Part shown: piece after piece, positions 16,152 through 25,618 of the stretch
Layout: each line of letters opens with the position of its first letter
How positions within the stretch are numbered: the stretch's first letter is position 1
Notes under the pieces: generated by a model
The model's input: the letters and a program-made list of their open reading frames with translations, nothing else
Told to the model about the DNA's origin: nothing
Databases searched by the model: none
Origin: Asticcacaulis sp. AC460
GTDB lineage: Bacteria > Pseudomonadota > Alphaproteobacteria > Caulobacterales > Caulobacteraceae
Length of the DNA: 46,425 bases
Direction of reading: 5' to 3'
Assembly: GCF_000495795.1 (NCBI RefSeq)
Contig: NZ_AWGD01000027.1
Span: 1 to 46,425, forward strand
Position numbers and translations under genes: made by a program

Positions 16152-17900
16152 ATGTCCGCCGCCTTCTCCATGCCCGATCTGAAGGCCGCCCTCAGCCGGA
16201 TGATGCATACCGACTTTTTCGGCCAGGCGTCGCGTGGCCTGCGCGGTCCCCTGGCTGCCGCCCTGCTGGCCTTTCTGGTCGGCCTGCCCTGCGCCATGAT
16301 CATGCCGCCGCTGGACCGCGACGAGTCGCGGTTCGTCCAGGCGACGTCGCAGATGCTGGAGACAGGCGACTATATCAACATCAACTATCAGGACGGCCCC
16401 CGCCACAAGAAGCCGGTCGGCATCCACTGGATGCAGGCGGCTTCGGTCAAGCTGACCTCGGCGACCGAGGCGCGCAAGATCCTGGCCTATCGCTGGCCGT
16501 CGCTGCTGGGCGCGGCGTTGGCGGCTTTTGCCTGCGCCTGGGGGGCGTCACGGGCTTTCGGCACGCGTATCGGCACCAAGGCCGGGCTTATCTTTGCCGT
16601 CACCTTCATGCTGTCGACCGAAGCCTTCTGGGCCAAGACCGACGCGGTTCTCACCGGCCTGCTGACCTTGGCCATGGCCGCCATGGCCGTCATATACATG
16701 CGTACGCGCGATCTTGCGAAGGACGATCCGCCCCCGAAACTGCGCAAGGAACTCTGGATCTTCTGGCTGGCGACGGCCTTCGCGATCCTGGTCAAGGGGC
16801 CCGTGGCCTTCCTGGTCATCGCCCTGCCGATCCTGACCCTGTGGGGATGGGACCGGCGCATCACCTGGCTGAAGCACCTCAATATCGGCTGGGGGCTGAT
16901 CCTGTGCCTGGCCATCTGCGGCCCGTGGGCGATCGCGATCACCATCACCACCGACGGCGCCTTCTGGACCGGCGCCGTGGGCCACGACCTGAAAACCAAG
17001 CTGGACGGTGGCTCCGAGGGCCATTTCGGCTGGCCGGGTTACCACACCCTTTTGCTGGCCATCACGATGTTTCCAGCCTGCGGGCTTTTGGGTGGCGCCA
17101 TCCAGACCGCGATCCAGCGCCGCACCGAGCCGGCCATCCGTTTCGCCGTGGCCTGGTTCCTGCCGGTCTTCCTGTTTTTCGAAATCATGCCCACCAAGCT
17201 GCCGCACTATACCCTGCCGGCCTTCGGCGCGCTGTGCTGGCTGGCGGCGGTGTCGCTGGACCTGTCGCTGAAGACATGGGCCAAGGCGGTGAACGTGGTG
17301 ATGGGTCTGTTCGGCGGCGTTCTGCTGACGGCCCTAGCCTGGTACGGCTACAAGACATACGGCACCCAGGGCTCGCTGCTGCTGCTGATCGCCGTCGCCG
17401 CTTCAGCCCTGGTGCTGATGATCTTCGCCGCCTGGCTGCTGCTGCGCAACCAGCAGCGCACGGCCTTTGGCTTCCTGCTGGCGTCGGGCATCATAGCGCA
17501 TATGAGCTTTATCAGCCTGGCGGCGTCGCTGACGCCGATCTGGGTGTCGCGCAAGATGGAGGCCGCCCTGGCGGCGCACAAGCTGGATCCGCGCCTGGGC
17601 ATCGCGCCGGGTCCCGTGGCGACGCTTGGCTATTCCGAACCCAGCTTCGTGTTCGAGATGGGCACCAAGACGCAGTTGTTGAACGAAAACGCCCCGGCGG
17701 CCGTCAAGGCGCTGAAGGAGGGCCGGCCGGTCTTCGTCGAGTCGCTGCAGGAAGCCGGCTTCCAGGCGGCGGCCAAGGCGGAGGGGGTGACGCCGCATAT
17801 CGTAACCCAGGTAAAAGGTACCAACTATTCCAACGGTCGCGATGTGGTGATTACGCTGTACGACAATCCGTTGCCGGAAGGGGTAAAGTCGGCGGAGTAA
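16152..17900 (+). CDS. ArnT-type family 39 glycosyltransferase (integral membrane)
   Basis: 582 residues, about 11-13 membrane segments followed by a soluble C-terminal domain. The first periplasmic loop has PPLDRDESRFVQATSQML, with the acidic catalytic region, then RHKKPVGIHWMQ; TKLPHYTLPAF is the second family signature. Such enzymes move a sugar from polyprenyl phosphate to lipid A or another envelope acceptor. ATG 16152 has AAAAGGA at the right distance and is preferred over 16116. Divergent from the GT2 gene that could supply its donor. In Caulobacter lipid A carries galacturonic acid; whether this enzyme adds it is open. Confidence 0.9.
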   Translation: MSAAFSMPDLKAALSRMMHTDFFGQASRGLRGPLAAALLAFLVGLPCAMIMPPLDRDESRFVQATSQMLETGDYININYQDGPRHKKPVGIHWMQAASVKLTSATEARKILAYRWPSLLGAALAAFACAWGASRAFGTRIGTKAGLIFAVTFMLSTEAFWAKTDAVLTGLLTLAMAAMAVIYMRTRDLAKDDPPPKLRKELWIFWLATAFAILVKGPVAFLVIALPILTLWGWDRRITWLKHLNIGWGLILCLAICGPWAIAITITTDGAFWTGAVGHDLKTKLDGGSEGHFGWPGYHTLLLAITMFPACGLLGGAIQTAIQRRTEPAIRFAVAWFLPVFLFFEIMPTKLPHYTLPAFGALCWLAAVSLDLSLKTWAKAVNVVMGLFGGVLLTALAWYGYKTYGTQGSLLLLIAVAASALVLMIFAAWLLLRNQQRTAFGFLLASGIIAHMSFISLAASLTPIWVSRKMEAALAAHKLDPRLGIAPGPVATLGYSEPSFVFEMGTKTQLLNENAPAAVKALKEGRPVFVESLQEAGFQAAAKAEGVTPHIVTQVKGTNYSNGRDVVITLYDNPLPEGVKSAE

Positions 17901-17963
17901 CGTCCGGAGATAAAACGATGCGGTTGAAGCTGTTGTCTGCCGGATAATCGGAGTTTGGGCGCT

Positions 17964-18662
17964 TCATACGCCTGCGCCAAAAATGCGGCCGACGGCAGCC
18001 GTTACCGCCATGGCAAGCGCGCCCCAGAAAACCACGCGCGCGGCCGCCTTCCAGGCGCCTGAACCGCCAGCCGCCGCCCCGATAGCGCCCAAAACAGCAA
18101 GGCATGCGAGCGCCGAAAGCGTTACGGTCCAGAAGGCAAACGGTCTGGGGCTTAGCAAAAGCGCGACCACTGGCAAAATGGCCCCTGCGGCGAAGGTCGC
18201 AGCGGAAGTCAGGGCAGCCTGAATCGGTCGTGCCTGGGTGTGCTCGGAAATGCCGAGTTCATCCCGGGCGTGGGCGCCAAATGCGTCGGCCTCCATCAGA
18301 CTGGCGGCAACCTGTTCCGCCAATTCACGGGATAGTCCGCGAGCGATATAGATCTGAGTCAGTTCCTCAAGTTCAGCTTCGGGAAAATCGACCAACTCCT
18401 GCCGTTCACGGGCCAGATCAGACTGCTCCGTGTCAGCCTGGGAACTGACCGATACATATTCGCCGGCGGCCATGGACAGGGCGCCGGCGACAAGCGCCGC
18501 GACCCCGGTTACGACAACCGTTCCCTTGTCGGACGCAGTGGCCGCCATGCCGGCGATCAGACTGGCGACGGAAATGATGCCATCATTAGCCCCCAGGACG
18601 GCAGCGCGAAGCCACCCCACGCGGGATATGAAATGACGCTCCTGTGCACTGTGCCTGGGCAT
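17964..18662 (-). CDS. VIT-family (CCC1/VIT1) divalent metal transporter-like membrane protein
   Basis: 232 residues with five membrane segments: AAVLGANDGIISVASLIAGM and the GALSMAAGEYVSVSSQ signature form the first pair, then a charged helical metal-binding-type insert (ARERQELVDFPEAELEELTQIY), then three C-terminal helices. Family members export or store iron and manganese. AGGAG lies 7 bases before ATG 18662. Convergent with the GT39 gene; a 9-codon frame at 17918 in the gap has a good ribosome-binding site but is not called a gene. Confidence 0.93.
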   Translation of the reverse strand: MPRHSAQERHFISRVGWLRAAVLGANDGIISVASLIAGMAATASDKGTVVVTGVAALVAGALSMAAGEYVSVSSQADTEQSDLARERQELVDFPEAELEELTQIYIARGLSRELAEQVAASLMEADAFGAHARDELGISEHTQARPIQAALTSAATFAAGAILPVVALLLSPRPFAFWTVTLSALACLAVLGAIGAAAGGSGAWKAAARVVFWGALAMAVTAAVGRIFGAGV

Positions 18663-18784
18663 GGATGGCTCCTGTGGCGGCTGTCAGCCAATCTCCTGCC
18701 ATGCCGGACACGCCGTCAGCATTGACCGGCGTCAATGCGAGCAAGGCATATCGCTAATCCCGGGCAGCAGCCAGCCAGACGGCC

Positions 18785-19792
18785 TTACTCGGCGGCGACG
18801 TCGTCTTCGTCGTTCCTGAGGCGCGGCCGGACCACAGCACGGGCCACCGAAACGCCCAGGATCACCGGCGTCAGCAGGGTAACATAGGCCTTGCGCCAGA
18901 AACCCTTGGCGCGTTTGTGGAAGTAGTAGCACAGCCCCATGCCCTTGTTCCATTCGACGTGCAGCGGCTCGACCCGCGACGTGTGACCGACGTGCATGAC
19001 CTCGGCCTTGGGATGGAACAGCACCAGGCCGCCGGCTTCGCGGGCGCGCCAGCACAGGTCGACATCCTCGACGTGCAGGAAGAAGTGCGAGTCGAAGCCC
19101 TTCAGCCGCGCAAAGTCGCGCTTGGACACCGCGAAACAGGCGCCCGAAATAGTCGGGACGGCCTGGGGCGCGTCGGGCAGGTCGTTGAATTCGTAGTGGA
19201 TCTCAAACTTCTGCAGTTCCGGCACCAGTTTGGACAACCGCGTCAGGGCCAGCAGAGTCGTCACCGGGGTGACCTCGCCACGGCGGGCGCCGCGCTGTTC
19301 CGAGCCGTCCGGATTCAACAGACGCGAACCGACGATGCAGGGCGAAGGCTGGCCGCGCGCCGACTCGACCAGACGCTTGATACAGCCCGGCTGCAGCAGG
19401 GCGTCCGGATTGAGGAAGACCAGCCACGGCTGGTTGGCCAGGTGGGCGCCCAGGTTGGCGGCCTTGGCGAAACCGATATTGCCATGGCCCTGGACCAGCA
19501 GGATGTGGTCGTTTTCGTCGTTCAGGTCGCGCAGTTTCTGCGCCGCCTTGTCCGACGAGCCATTGTCGATGATGATGAACTGTTTGACCTGGGGGTCGTC
19601 CAGCACCTTCTCGATGGCTTCGAACAGCACCTTGCCGGTGTGGTACACGATCATGATCACGCTGACGCCGTCGACCGTCTCATCATACGGCGACATGTCG
19701 AGATGCTGCATGACGAAGTAATGCGCTTCGCTGGTCGCCAGCTTGCGTTCCTTCAGCATTTCCACAATCGATGGCGGCAGGTTGTGATTCAT
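18785..19792 (-). CDS. Family 2 glycosyltransferase (rhamnosyltransferase-like)
   Basis: 335 residues. GT-A motifs: VDGVSVIMIVYHTGKVL, FIIIDNGSSDKA, GNIGFAKAANLG, WLVFLNPDALLQPG, and SGACFAVSKRDF followed by FFLHVEDVDLCWRAREAG, the pattern of rhamnosyl- and related transferases building O-antigen or exopolysaccharide. A C-terminal hydrophobic stretch near residue 305-320 may touch the membrane. It starts two bases after the thrS stop (TAACCATG), so it is probably translated from the thrS transcript. The link between a tRNA synthetase and a sugar transferase looks positional. Confidence 0.9.
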   Translation of the reverse strand: MNHNLPPSIVEMLKERKLATSEAHYFVMQHLDMSPYDETVDGVSVIMIVYHTGKVLFEAIEKVLDDPQVKQFIIIDNGSSDKAAQKLRDLNDENDHILLVQGHGNIGFAKAANLGAHLANQPWLVFLNPDALLQPGCIKRLVESARGQPSPCIVGSRLLNPDGSEQRGARRGEVTPVTTLLALTRLSKLVPELQKFEIHYEFNDLPDAPQAVPTISGACFAVSKRDFARLKGFDSHFFLHVEDVDLCWRAREAGGLVLFHPKAEVMHVGHTSRVEPLHVEWNKGMGLCYYFHKRAKGFWRKAYVTLLTPVILGVSVARAVVRPRLRNDEDDVAAE

Positions 19793-19794
19793 GG

Positions 19795-21729
19795 TTAACC
19801 AGCCTGTCTCAAATCGGGCGGGGTTGCATCCGTTTGCAACCGCTGGACGGCATCGGCCAGGGACAGGATGGTCTGGCCATCCGAGCCCAGGAAGCGCAGG
19901 GCCACTTCGCCGGTTTCAGCCTCCTTGCGGCCGACCACGGCGATCACCGGCACCTTGGCGACCGAATGTTCGCGAACCTTGTAGTTGATCTTTTCGTTGC
20001 GCAGGTCGGCTTCGACCCGCAGTCCGGCGGCGCGCAGGGCGTCGGCGACCTGTTCGGCATAGGGGTTGGCGTCCGAGGTGATCGGCGCTACCACGATCTG
20101 AACCGGGGCCAGCCACAGCGGGAACTTGCCGGCGAAGTTTTCGATCATGATGCCGATGAAGCGCTCGAACGAGCCCAGGATGGCGCGGTGAAGCATGACC
20201 GGACGCTGGCGCGAACCGTCTTCGGCGACATATTCGGCGTCAAGGCGTTCCGGCAGGACATAGTCGAGCTGGAGCGTGCCGCAGGTCCATTCACGGCCGA
20301 TGGCATCCTTGACGATGAAGTCGAGCTTGGGCGCGTAGAAGGCGCCATCGCCTTCGGCAATCACCGGTTCGACGCCGGCCTGTTTGGCGGCCTCGGCCAG
20401 CATGCCCTCGGCCTTGTCCCAGAACTCATCCGAGCCGGCACGGATTTCGGGGCGAGTGGCGAGATTGATATAGGCGGTTTCCATGCCGAGATCGGTGTGG
20501 ATCAGCTTGGTCAGGCGCACGAACTTGGCGGTTTCCTCGACGATCTGGTCTTCGCGGCAGAAGATGTGAGCGTCGTCCTGGGTAAAGCCGCGCACGCGCA
20601 TCAGGCCGTGCAGCGAACCCGACGGCTCATAGCGGTGGCAGGCGCCGAACTCGGCCATGCGGATCGGCAGCTCCTTATAGGAACGCAGGCCGACCTTGAA
20701 AATCTGGACGTGGCCCGGGCAGTTCATCGGCTTCAGCGACAGGGTCTCGCCTTCGACCGTTTCGCAGACGAACATGTTGGGGCGATACTTGTCCCAGTGG
20801 CCCGACTGCTCCCAGAAGGAGCGGTCCAGGACCTGGGGCGTCTTGACCTCGACATAACCCGAGGCGTCGAGACGGCGGCGCATATAGGCTTCGAGGACGC
20901 GCCACAGCACCCAGCCCTTGGGATGCCAGAAGACCATGCCGCGGCCTTCTTCCTGCATGTGGAACAGGTCCATGGCGCGGCCCAGCTTGCGGTGGTCGCG
21001 CTTCTCGGCCTCTTCGATACGCTGGACATAGGCTTCCAGGTCGGCTTCCGACGACCATGCGGTGCCGTAGATGCGTTGCAGTTGGGCATTGTTGTGGTCG
21101 CCGCGCCAGTAGGCGCCGGCCAGCTTGGTCAGCTTGAAGGCCTTGCCGATGAATTTCGATGACGGCAGGTGCGGCCCCAGGCACAGGTCCTTCCAGGCGT
21201 CGCCGTGGAAATAGACGCTGATGTCCTCGGATTCCGGCAGGTCGCGGATAATCTCGGCCTTATATTTTTCACCGATGGATTCGAAGTGAGCGATGGCGTC
21301 GTTGCGGTCCCAGACCTCGCGGCGAATCTTCTCGTCGCGGTCGACGATCTCGCGCATTTTCGCTTCGATCTTGGGGAAGTCGTCGGTGGAAAACGGCTCG
21401 TCGCGGGCGAAGTCGTAGTAGAAGCCATCGTCGATGGCCGGACCGATGGTGACCTGGGTACCCGGGAACAGCTCCTGCACCGCTTCGGCCAGGATATGGG
21501 CCGTATCGTGACGGATAACCTCCAGAACTTCAGGGGCTTCGCGCGTCAAGATGTCCAGCCTCCCCCCGTTCTCGAGTGGTCGGTCGAGGTCCAGCAGAGC
21601 CCCGTCCAGTTTGATCAGAACCGCCTTCTTGGCCAGAGATTTCGACAGGCTTTCGGCAATCTGTCTGCCGGTTGTTCCCTTCTCGAAGGAGCGAATGGCG
21701 CCATCGGGGAAGGTCAAGTCTATCGTCAT
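19795..21729 (-). CDS. thrS: Threonyl-tRNA synthetase
   Basis: Charges tRNA-Thr. 644 residues from the ATG at 21729, the usual size: TGS domain (~1-62), editing/SAD domain with [11 protein letters not shown] and [11 protein letters not shown], class II catalytic core with [26 protein letters not shown] and [10 protein letters not shown], then the anticodon-binding domain. The open frame extends 43 codons further (21858), overlapping yidD; this extension has no family counterpart and is rejected as coding. The 118-bp stretch between the two genes contains an AGCCC/GGGCT mini-hairpin that could be a leader. Followed by the GT2 gene. Confidence 0.97.
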   Translation of the reverse strand: MTIDLTFPDGAIRSFEKGTTGRQIAESLSKSLAKKAVLIKLDGALLDLDRPLENGGRLDILTREAPEVLEVIRHDTAHILAEAVQELFPGTQVTIGPAIDDGFYYDFARDEPFSTDDFPKIEAKMREIVDRDEKIRREVWDRNDAIAHFESIGEKYKAEIIRDLPESEDISVYFHGDAWKDLCLGPHLPSSKFIGKAFKLTKLAGAYWRGDHNNAQLQRIYGTAWSSEADLEAYVQRIEEAEKRDHRKLGRAMDLFHMQEEGRGMVFWHPKGWVLWRVLEAYMRRRLDASGYVEVKTPQVLDRSFWEQSGHWDKYRPNMFVCETVEGETLSLKPMNCPGHVQIFKVGLRSYKELPIRMAEFGACHRYEPSGSLHGLMRVRGFTQDDAHIFCREDQIVEETAKFVRLTKLIHTDLGMETAYINLATRPEIRAGSDEFWDKAEGMLAEAAKQAGVEPVIAEGDGAFYAPKLDFIVKDAIGREWTCGTLQLDYVLPERLDAEYVAEDGSRQRPVMLHRAILGSFERFIGIMIENFAGKFPLWLAPVQIVVAPITSDANPYAEQVADALRAAGLRVEADLRNEKINYKVREHSVAKVPVIAVVGRKEAETGEVALRFLGSDGQTILSLADAVQRLQTDATPPDLRQAG

Positions 21730-21847
21730 CTCAGTCACTCTTCGCTGGCGACCTGTAGCCCTTACGGCGGGCTTCATCGCGCAATAATTTTCATAAAGAT
21801 TCGATGTGGTCTTAATAAAACCATCTCGAACCGGTACTCGTTGACGC

Positions 21848-22084
21848 TTACCTTTCACCTTTGGGCGGCACCGGGTCGAACCCGTGGCCTCCGCCGGGAC
21901 GGCAGCGGCAGATACGCTTGATACCCATCCAGGCGCCGGTCAGGGGACCGTGCTGGATCAGGGCGTCGGCCATATATTCGGAACAGGTCGGCCGATAACG
22001 GCAGCCCTGCCCAATATAGGGCGACAGGGTAAGCTTGTACGCCCGCAGAGCAGCGCGAACGGATCGCTCATACAGACCGGACAT
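21848..22084 (-). CDS. yidD: Membrane protein insertion efficiency factor YidD
   Basis: 78 residues. Hallmarks: [31 protein letters not shown] and [17 protein letters not shown], with the conserved cysteines. YidD is a small membrane-associated protein linked to YidC-dependent insertion. Usually next to rnpA-yidC in many bacteria; in alphaproteobacteria it is often near a NifU-like gene, as here. Confidence 0.96.
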   Translation of the reverse strand: MSGLYERSVRAALRAYKLTLSPYIGQGCRYRPTCSEYMADALIQHGPLTGAWMGIKRICRCRPGGGHGFDPVPPKGER

Positions 22085-22191
22085 GCGGAAATAAAGCCTG
22101 GTTTACGTCAAAAAATGCCGCACTCAACGGTACTTACGCGCACTCTTCCCCGAACCCTGGTTACATACGAGCCTATTTCGACGGTGAAAGC

Positions 22192-22211
22192 AACCCCCGA
22201 AACGAGGGGTT
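22192..22211 (-). terminator. Terminator behind the NifU/IscU-like gene
   Basis: Stem AACCCC / GGGGTT with an 8-base loop in the 175-bp gap between the NifU-like gene and yidD. The tail on the minus strand is GCTTTC, so termination may be partial. Confidence 0.5.
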
Positions 22212-22259
22212 CATGCTGCAGTGCGAGAATAGTTGCACCTTTGTAACGGCAGTGCGGAA

Positions 22260-22691
22260 TCAGGGGTGCGCGTTATGGATGGCGTCGACGGTCGCTTCAA
22301 GGGCCAAAAGGGTGGAGGCGTGGCGGGCCGGAAAATCCTTCACGCTTCTCAGAATGTGGAAGTCGGCAAACCGTTCCGGGAAGGTAACCTCTTCCCCTTT
22401 CAGCAGCCGGCGCAAGGCGTCCCTGGCCGACAAAATCTCGGCCGTTGTGGCGCCGACGACATGCTGGCTGAGAATGGCCGCTGCCGCCTGGCCCAGGGCG
22501 CAGGCCTGGACCTCCTGGGCGAAATCGCTGACCGTATCTCCGTCCAGGTTCACTTCGATGTGGATGGTCGAGCCGCAGAGCTTGGCCGTGCGGTCGGCGG
22601 TCCCGTGCGGGTCAGCCAGCCGGCCGACATGCTGAAGTTGGGTGGTGCGGCGAAGGATTTCGCGGGAATAGAGCTCGTCGATCATGGACAT
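22260..22691 (-). CDS. NifU/IscU-like iron-sulfur scaffold-related protein
   Basis: 143 residues with the NifU_N fold pattern: N-terminal LYSREILRRTTQLQHVG, first Cys in AKLCGSTIHIEV (~residue 39), second in VQACALGQAAAAIL (~65). The third Cys of IscU/SufU, expected around residue 125, is replaced: the aligned stretch reads ARHASTLLALEA. The subgroup found next to yidD in alphaproteobacteria may commonly differ there (recollection), so its role as a cluster scaffold is less certain. Own terminator; yidD lies downstream on the same strand. Confidence 0.85.
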   Translation of the reverse strand: MSMIDELYSREILRRTTQLQHVGRLADPHGTADRTAKLCGSTIHIEVNLDGDTVSDFAQEVQACALGQAAAAILSQHVVGATTAEILSARDALRRLLKGEEVTFPERFADFHILRSVKDFPARHASTLLALEATVDAIHNAHP

Positions 22692-22723
22692 CAGATAAGG
22701 GACCCGGACCGCAAAGAAAAGGG

Positions 22724-24292
22724 TTAGGTCAGCAAAGGTTCCAGTACACCCATGTGGTCGGCTTCGTGGGCCGGCTTGTCCCAGCGGATGCGGCTGATGC
22801 GCGGGAAGCGCAGAGCATAGCCTGACTTATGCCGGGTCGAACGATGGACGGCGTCGAAAGCGACTTCGAACACCAGTTCCTTGCGCACCTCGCGCACGGG
22901 GCCGAAGCTTTGCAGGGTGTGGTGGCGCACCCACTTGTCCAGTTCCTTCAGTTCGGCATCGGTGAAGCCGAAATAGGCCTTGCCGATCGGCAGCAGTTCG
23001 TTGCCCTTCCACAGGCCGAAGGTGAAGTCGGAATAGAAGGAGGAGCGTTTGCCCGAACCGCGCTGGGCATACATCAGCACGGCGTCGACCAGTTTCGGGT
23101 TGATCTTCCACTTGTACCATGGACCGGTCGGGCGGCCGGCGACATAGGGGCTGTCGCGGCGTTTCAACATGACGCCTTCGATGACCGAGGCGTTGTCGAC
23201 GCTGCCGCGCAGGGATTCCAGTTCGGCAAAGTCCTTATAGGGCAAGTCCGGCGACATACGGATGCCGACCGGCTGATGGTGGTCCAAGGCCGCCTGCAAC
23301 AAGGCCCGGCGGGCGGCATAGGGCTGGGGTCGGACGTCCTCGCCTTCCAGCATCAGCAGGTCGTAGGCGACGATGCCAGCGGGATGGTCAGTCATCAGTT
23401 TGGCCGACGGGCTCTTGCGGCCCAGGCGCTGTTGCAGGTCATTGAACGATCCCAGTTCGTCGCCGCGCAGGACCAGAAGTTCGCCGTCCAGCACGGCATG
23501 GAAGTTGAGGTGATCCAGCACGTCTGGGAAGGTATGGCTGATGTCGTCGCCGGTGCGAGTGAACAGGGCGCGGCCGATGGCGGAATGGACGACCTGGACT
23601 CGAATGCCGTCATATTTCCATTCGGCGGCATAGGTGCCCGGTTCGATCAATCTGTGGTCTTTGTCTTCGAGCGGATGGGCCAGCATGACCGGCGTAAAGG
23701 TCAGTTTCTCATGCACCACCGGCGCTTCGGCGCGGCCTTCCAGCCAGGCGAACAGGTCCTCATAGGGCGGATCGACGCCATGCCACAGGGTTTCGACCTG
23801 TTCGACCGGCTGGTTGCCGTACTTAGCCAGGACCTGTTTCAGCAGCCGCGCCGACACACCGATACGCAGACTGCCGGTGCCGATTTTGAGCAGCGCCCAG
23901 CGTTCCGGTGAAGTCATCCGGTCGAGCAGGCCGGCGACATAGGCCGGAAGGTCCGCCTTCGGTTTATGGCGCAGGTTATGGACGACCTCGCTCAAGGACG
24001 GTAAATCCATGGTGTCGGGGTTGCCGGGCCAGAGGTGCGCAACGGTTTCCGACAGTTCGCCCACATAGTCGTGGCTCATGGCCAGCAGGTGCGGGTCGGT
24101 GCGGGCGCGGATCAGCTCCAGCACCATGCCGCGCTTGAAATTGGGCAGGGACAGACTGTCACCGATGATGGCGACGGCATAGCCGCGGTCGGGATCGGGC
24201 GTGCTGGCGAAATAATCGAGCAGCAGCCGCTCCTTGCCGAGGGTCGAGGGTTCGAAATAGAGGCGTTCGAGAAGACGGGAGAAGGCTCTCAT
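22724..24292 (-). CDS. ATP-dependent DNA ligase of the ligase-associated repair cluster
   Basis: 522 residues from ATG 24292 (the open frame reaches 24514, but the first 74 residues are translated repeat DNA). The N-terminal DNA-binding domain includes LLKIGTGSLRIGVSARLLKQ. Nucleotidyltransferase core: AAEWKYDGIRVQVV (the KYDG Lys is adenylated), then ELLVLRG, IEGVMLKRRDSPYVAGR and WYKWK. OB domain at the end. It seals nicks using ATP, apart from the essential NAD-dependent LigA. Together with the exonuclease, DEXH helicase and PdeM genes it forms the set named after this ligase. Confidence 0.93.
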   Translation of the reverse strand: MRAFSRLLERLYFEPSTLGKERLLLDYFASTPDPDRGYAVAIIGDSLSLPNFKRGMVLELIRARTDPHLLAMSHDYVGELSETVAHLWPGNPDTMDLPSLSEVVHNLRHKPKADLPAYVAGLLDRMTSPERWALLKIGTGSLRIGVSARLLKQVLAKYGNQPVEQVETLWHGVDPPYEDLFAWLEGRAEAPVVHEKLTFTPVMLAHPLEDKDHRLIEPGTYAAEWKYDGIRVQVVHSAIGRALFTRTGDDISHTFPDVLDHLNFHAVLDGELLVLRGDELGSFNDLQQRLGRKSPSAKLMTDHPAGIVAYDLLMLEGEDVRPQPYAARRALLQAALDHHQPVGIRMSPDLPYKDFAELESLRGSVDNASVIEGVMLKRRDSPYVAGRPTGPWYKWKINPKLVDAVLMYAQRGSGKRSSFYSDFTFGLWKGNELLPIGKAYFGFTDAELKELDKWVRHHTLQSFGPVREVRKELVFEVAFDAVHRSTRHKSGYALRFPRISRIRWDKPAHEADHMGVLEPLLT

Positions 24293-24329
24293 GGCGAACC
24301 TCGCAAACCGGCCGTTAAGTCGAGCTTCC

Positions 24330-24569
24330 CTTCTCCTCCCCGCTTGTCGGGGAGGGGGACCATAAGCGAAGCAAAGCAAAGCGGCGCGGAGCGAAATGGT
24401 GGTGGGGTATCTTGCTGTAGAGACCTCAGCCGCTGGTGGGACAGGAAAGTAAGAAACCCCACCACCGCACCTCGCTCGCTTCGATCTTCGGTCATTGACC
24501 TCAGATCTCCACACACTCGAGCGGTCCCCCTCCCCGAGCCTCGCCGGCAGGCAAAGCGCGGAGGAGAAG
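24330..24569. repeat. 240-bp inverted pair of type-B repeats between exonuclease and ligase genes
   Basis: Left arm blocks: CTTCTCCTCC, TCGGGGAGGGGGACC, AAGCGAAGC, GGTGGTGGGGT. The right arm carries them in reverse complement: ACCCCACCACC, GCTTCG, GGTCCCCCTCCCCGA, GGAGGAGAAG. The 307-bp gap 24293-24599 holds little else. Confidence 0.8.
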
Positions 24570-24599
24570 ATAAGTGCGATTCAGCCTTTCGATAAAATA

Positions 24600-25610
24600 T
24601 CACTCGCTGTCGTCCTCATAGCCAATGAGATGGAGCGCCTGGGCCTTCAGTCCCATCTGCTGGGCGGCATAGACCAGGGCGTCGTCGCGGCCATGGGTGA
24701 CCCAGACTTCGGGGGCGCCGACATCGCTCAGGGTTTGCAAAAGTTCGTCCCAGTCGGCGTGGTCGGACACCACCAGCGGCAGTTCGACGCCCTTCTGTTT
24801 GGCGCGCGCCCGGATGCGCATCCATCCGGAAGCCGCCACCGTCAGCACATCGGGGAGCTTGCGCGACCAGCGGTCCTGAAGCGCCGAAGGCGGACACAGG
24901 ACGATCTTGCCGGCCAGGGTTTTGGCGTTTTCAGGGGTGACCAGATCCCACGGTCCCAGGTCGATGCCGAGGTCCTGGTACAGTTCGCACAATCTGACCA
25001 TGGCGCCATGCAGGTATATGGTTTCGGTGTAGCCGGCGCGGCGCAGGGCGACCATCATGCGCTGGCACTTGCCCAGGGCATAGACGCCGACCAGGTGGCA
25101 GCGCTCAGGGAACTGGCGCAGCGAGGTCAGCAGTTTGGCGATCTCGGCTTCCAGCGGCGGATGGCGGAAGACCGGCAGGGCAAAGGTGGCTTCGGTAACG
25201 AAGACGTCGCAGGGCACGGGTTCGAACGGGGTACAGGTCGGGTCGGCGCGGCGTTTGTAGTCGCCGGAAAAGACGATGGTTGAACCTTCGAATTCCAGCC
25301 GCGCCTGGGAGGAGCCCAGGATGTGGCCAGCCGGATGCAGGCTGACCTTGACGCCGTTGATCTCGACCGCCTGGCTGTAAGGCAGTGGATGCTCGGCCTG
25401 GGTGGCATGGGTTTCGCCGTAGCGGGCGCGCATGATGGCCAGGGTTTCAGGCGTGGCGAAGACATCGCCATGGCCGGCTCGGGCGTGGTCGGCATGACCA
25501 TGGGTGACGACGGCGATTTCGGCAGGGTGCATGGGGTCGATGAAGAATCCGCCCGGCTTGCAGAAGACGCCTTCCTTGCTGACCTCGATCCAGTGGCGGG
25601 GATGGGTCAT
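24600..25610 (-). CDS. MBL-fold exonuclease of the ligase-associated repair cluster
   Basis: 336 residues from ATG 25610. Metallo-beta-lactamase/beta-CASP-like fold: THGHADHARAGH supplies the HxHxDH metal site, PAGHILGSSQ the next His, FSGDYKRRADPT the Asp, and a final VSDHADWDELL the C-terminal His. It belongs to the family annotated 'ligase-associated DNA damage response exonuclease' (related to Artemis/SNM1-type nucleases). The longer frame to 25925 is translated repeat and is rejected. Same strand as the ligase, divergent from the helicase. Confidence 0.93.
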   Translation of the reverse strand: MTHPRHWIEVSKEGVFCKPGGFFIDPMHPAEIAVVTHGHADHARAGHGDVFATPETLAIMRARYGETHATQAEHPLPYSQAVEINGVKVSLHPAGHILGSSQARLEFEGSTIVFSGDYKRRADPTCTPFEPVPCDVFVTEATFALPVFRHPPLEAEIAKLLTSLRQFPERCHLVGVYALGKCQRMMVALRRAGYTETIYLHGAMVRLCELYQDLGIDLGPWDLVTPENAKTLAGKIVLCPPSALQDRWSRKLPDVLTVAASGWMRIRARAKQKGVELPLVVSDHADWDELLQTLSDVGAPEVWVTHGRDDALVYAAQQMGLKAQALHLIGYEDDSE

Positions 25611-25618
25611 GCTGGCCG

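Noticed and set aside
19771..21162. 463-codon plus-strand frame
   Set aside because: Antisense to thrS, whose motifs are unmistakable; long antisense frames are common with strong G/C third-position bias.
21730..21858. 43-codon extension of thrS
   Set aside because: Would overlap yidD and has no counterpart in ThrRS; the TGS domain begins at ATG 21729.
24293..24514. N-terminal extension of the DNA ligase
   Set aside because: Encoded by inverted repeat DNA with no similarity to ligases; ATG 24292 gives the usual start.
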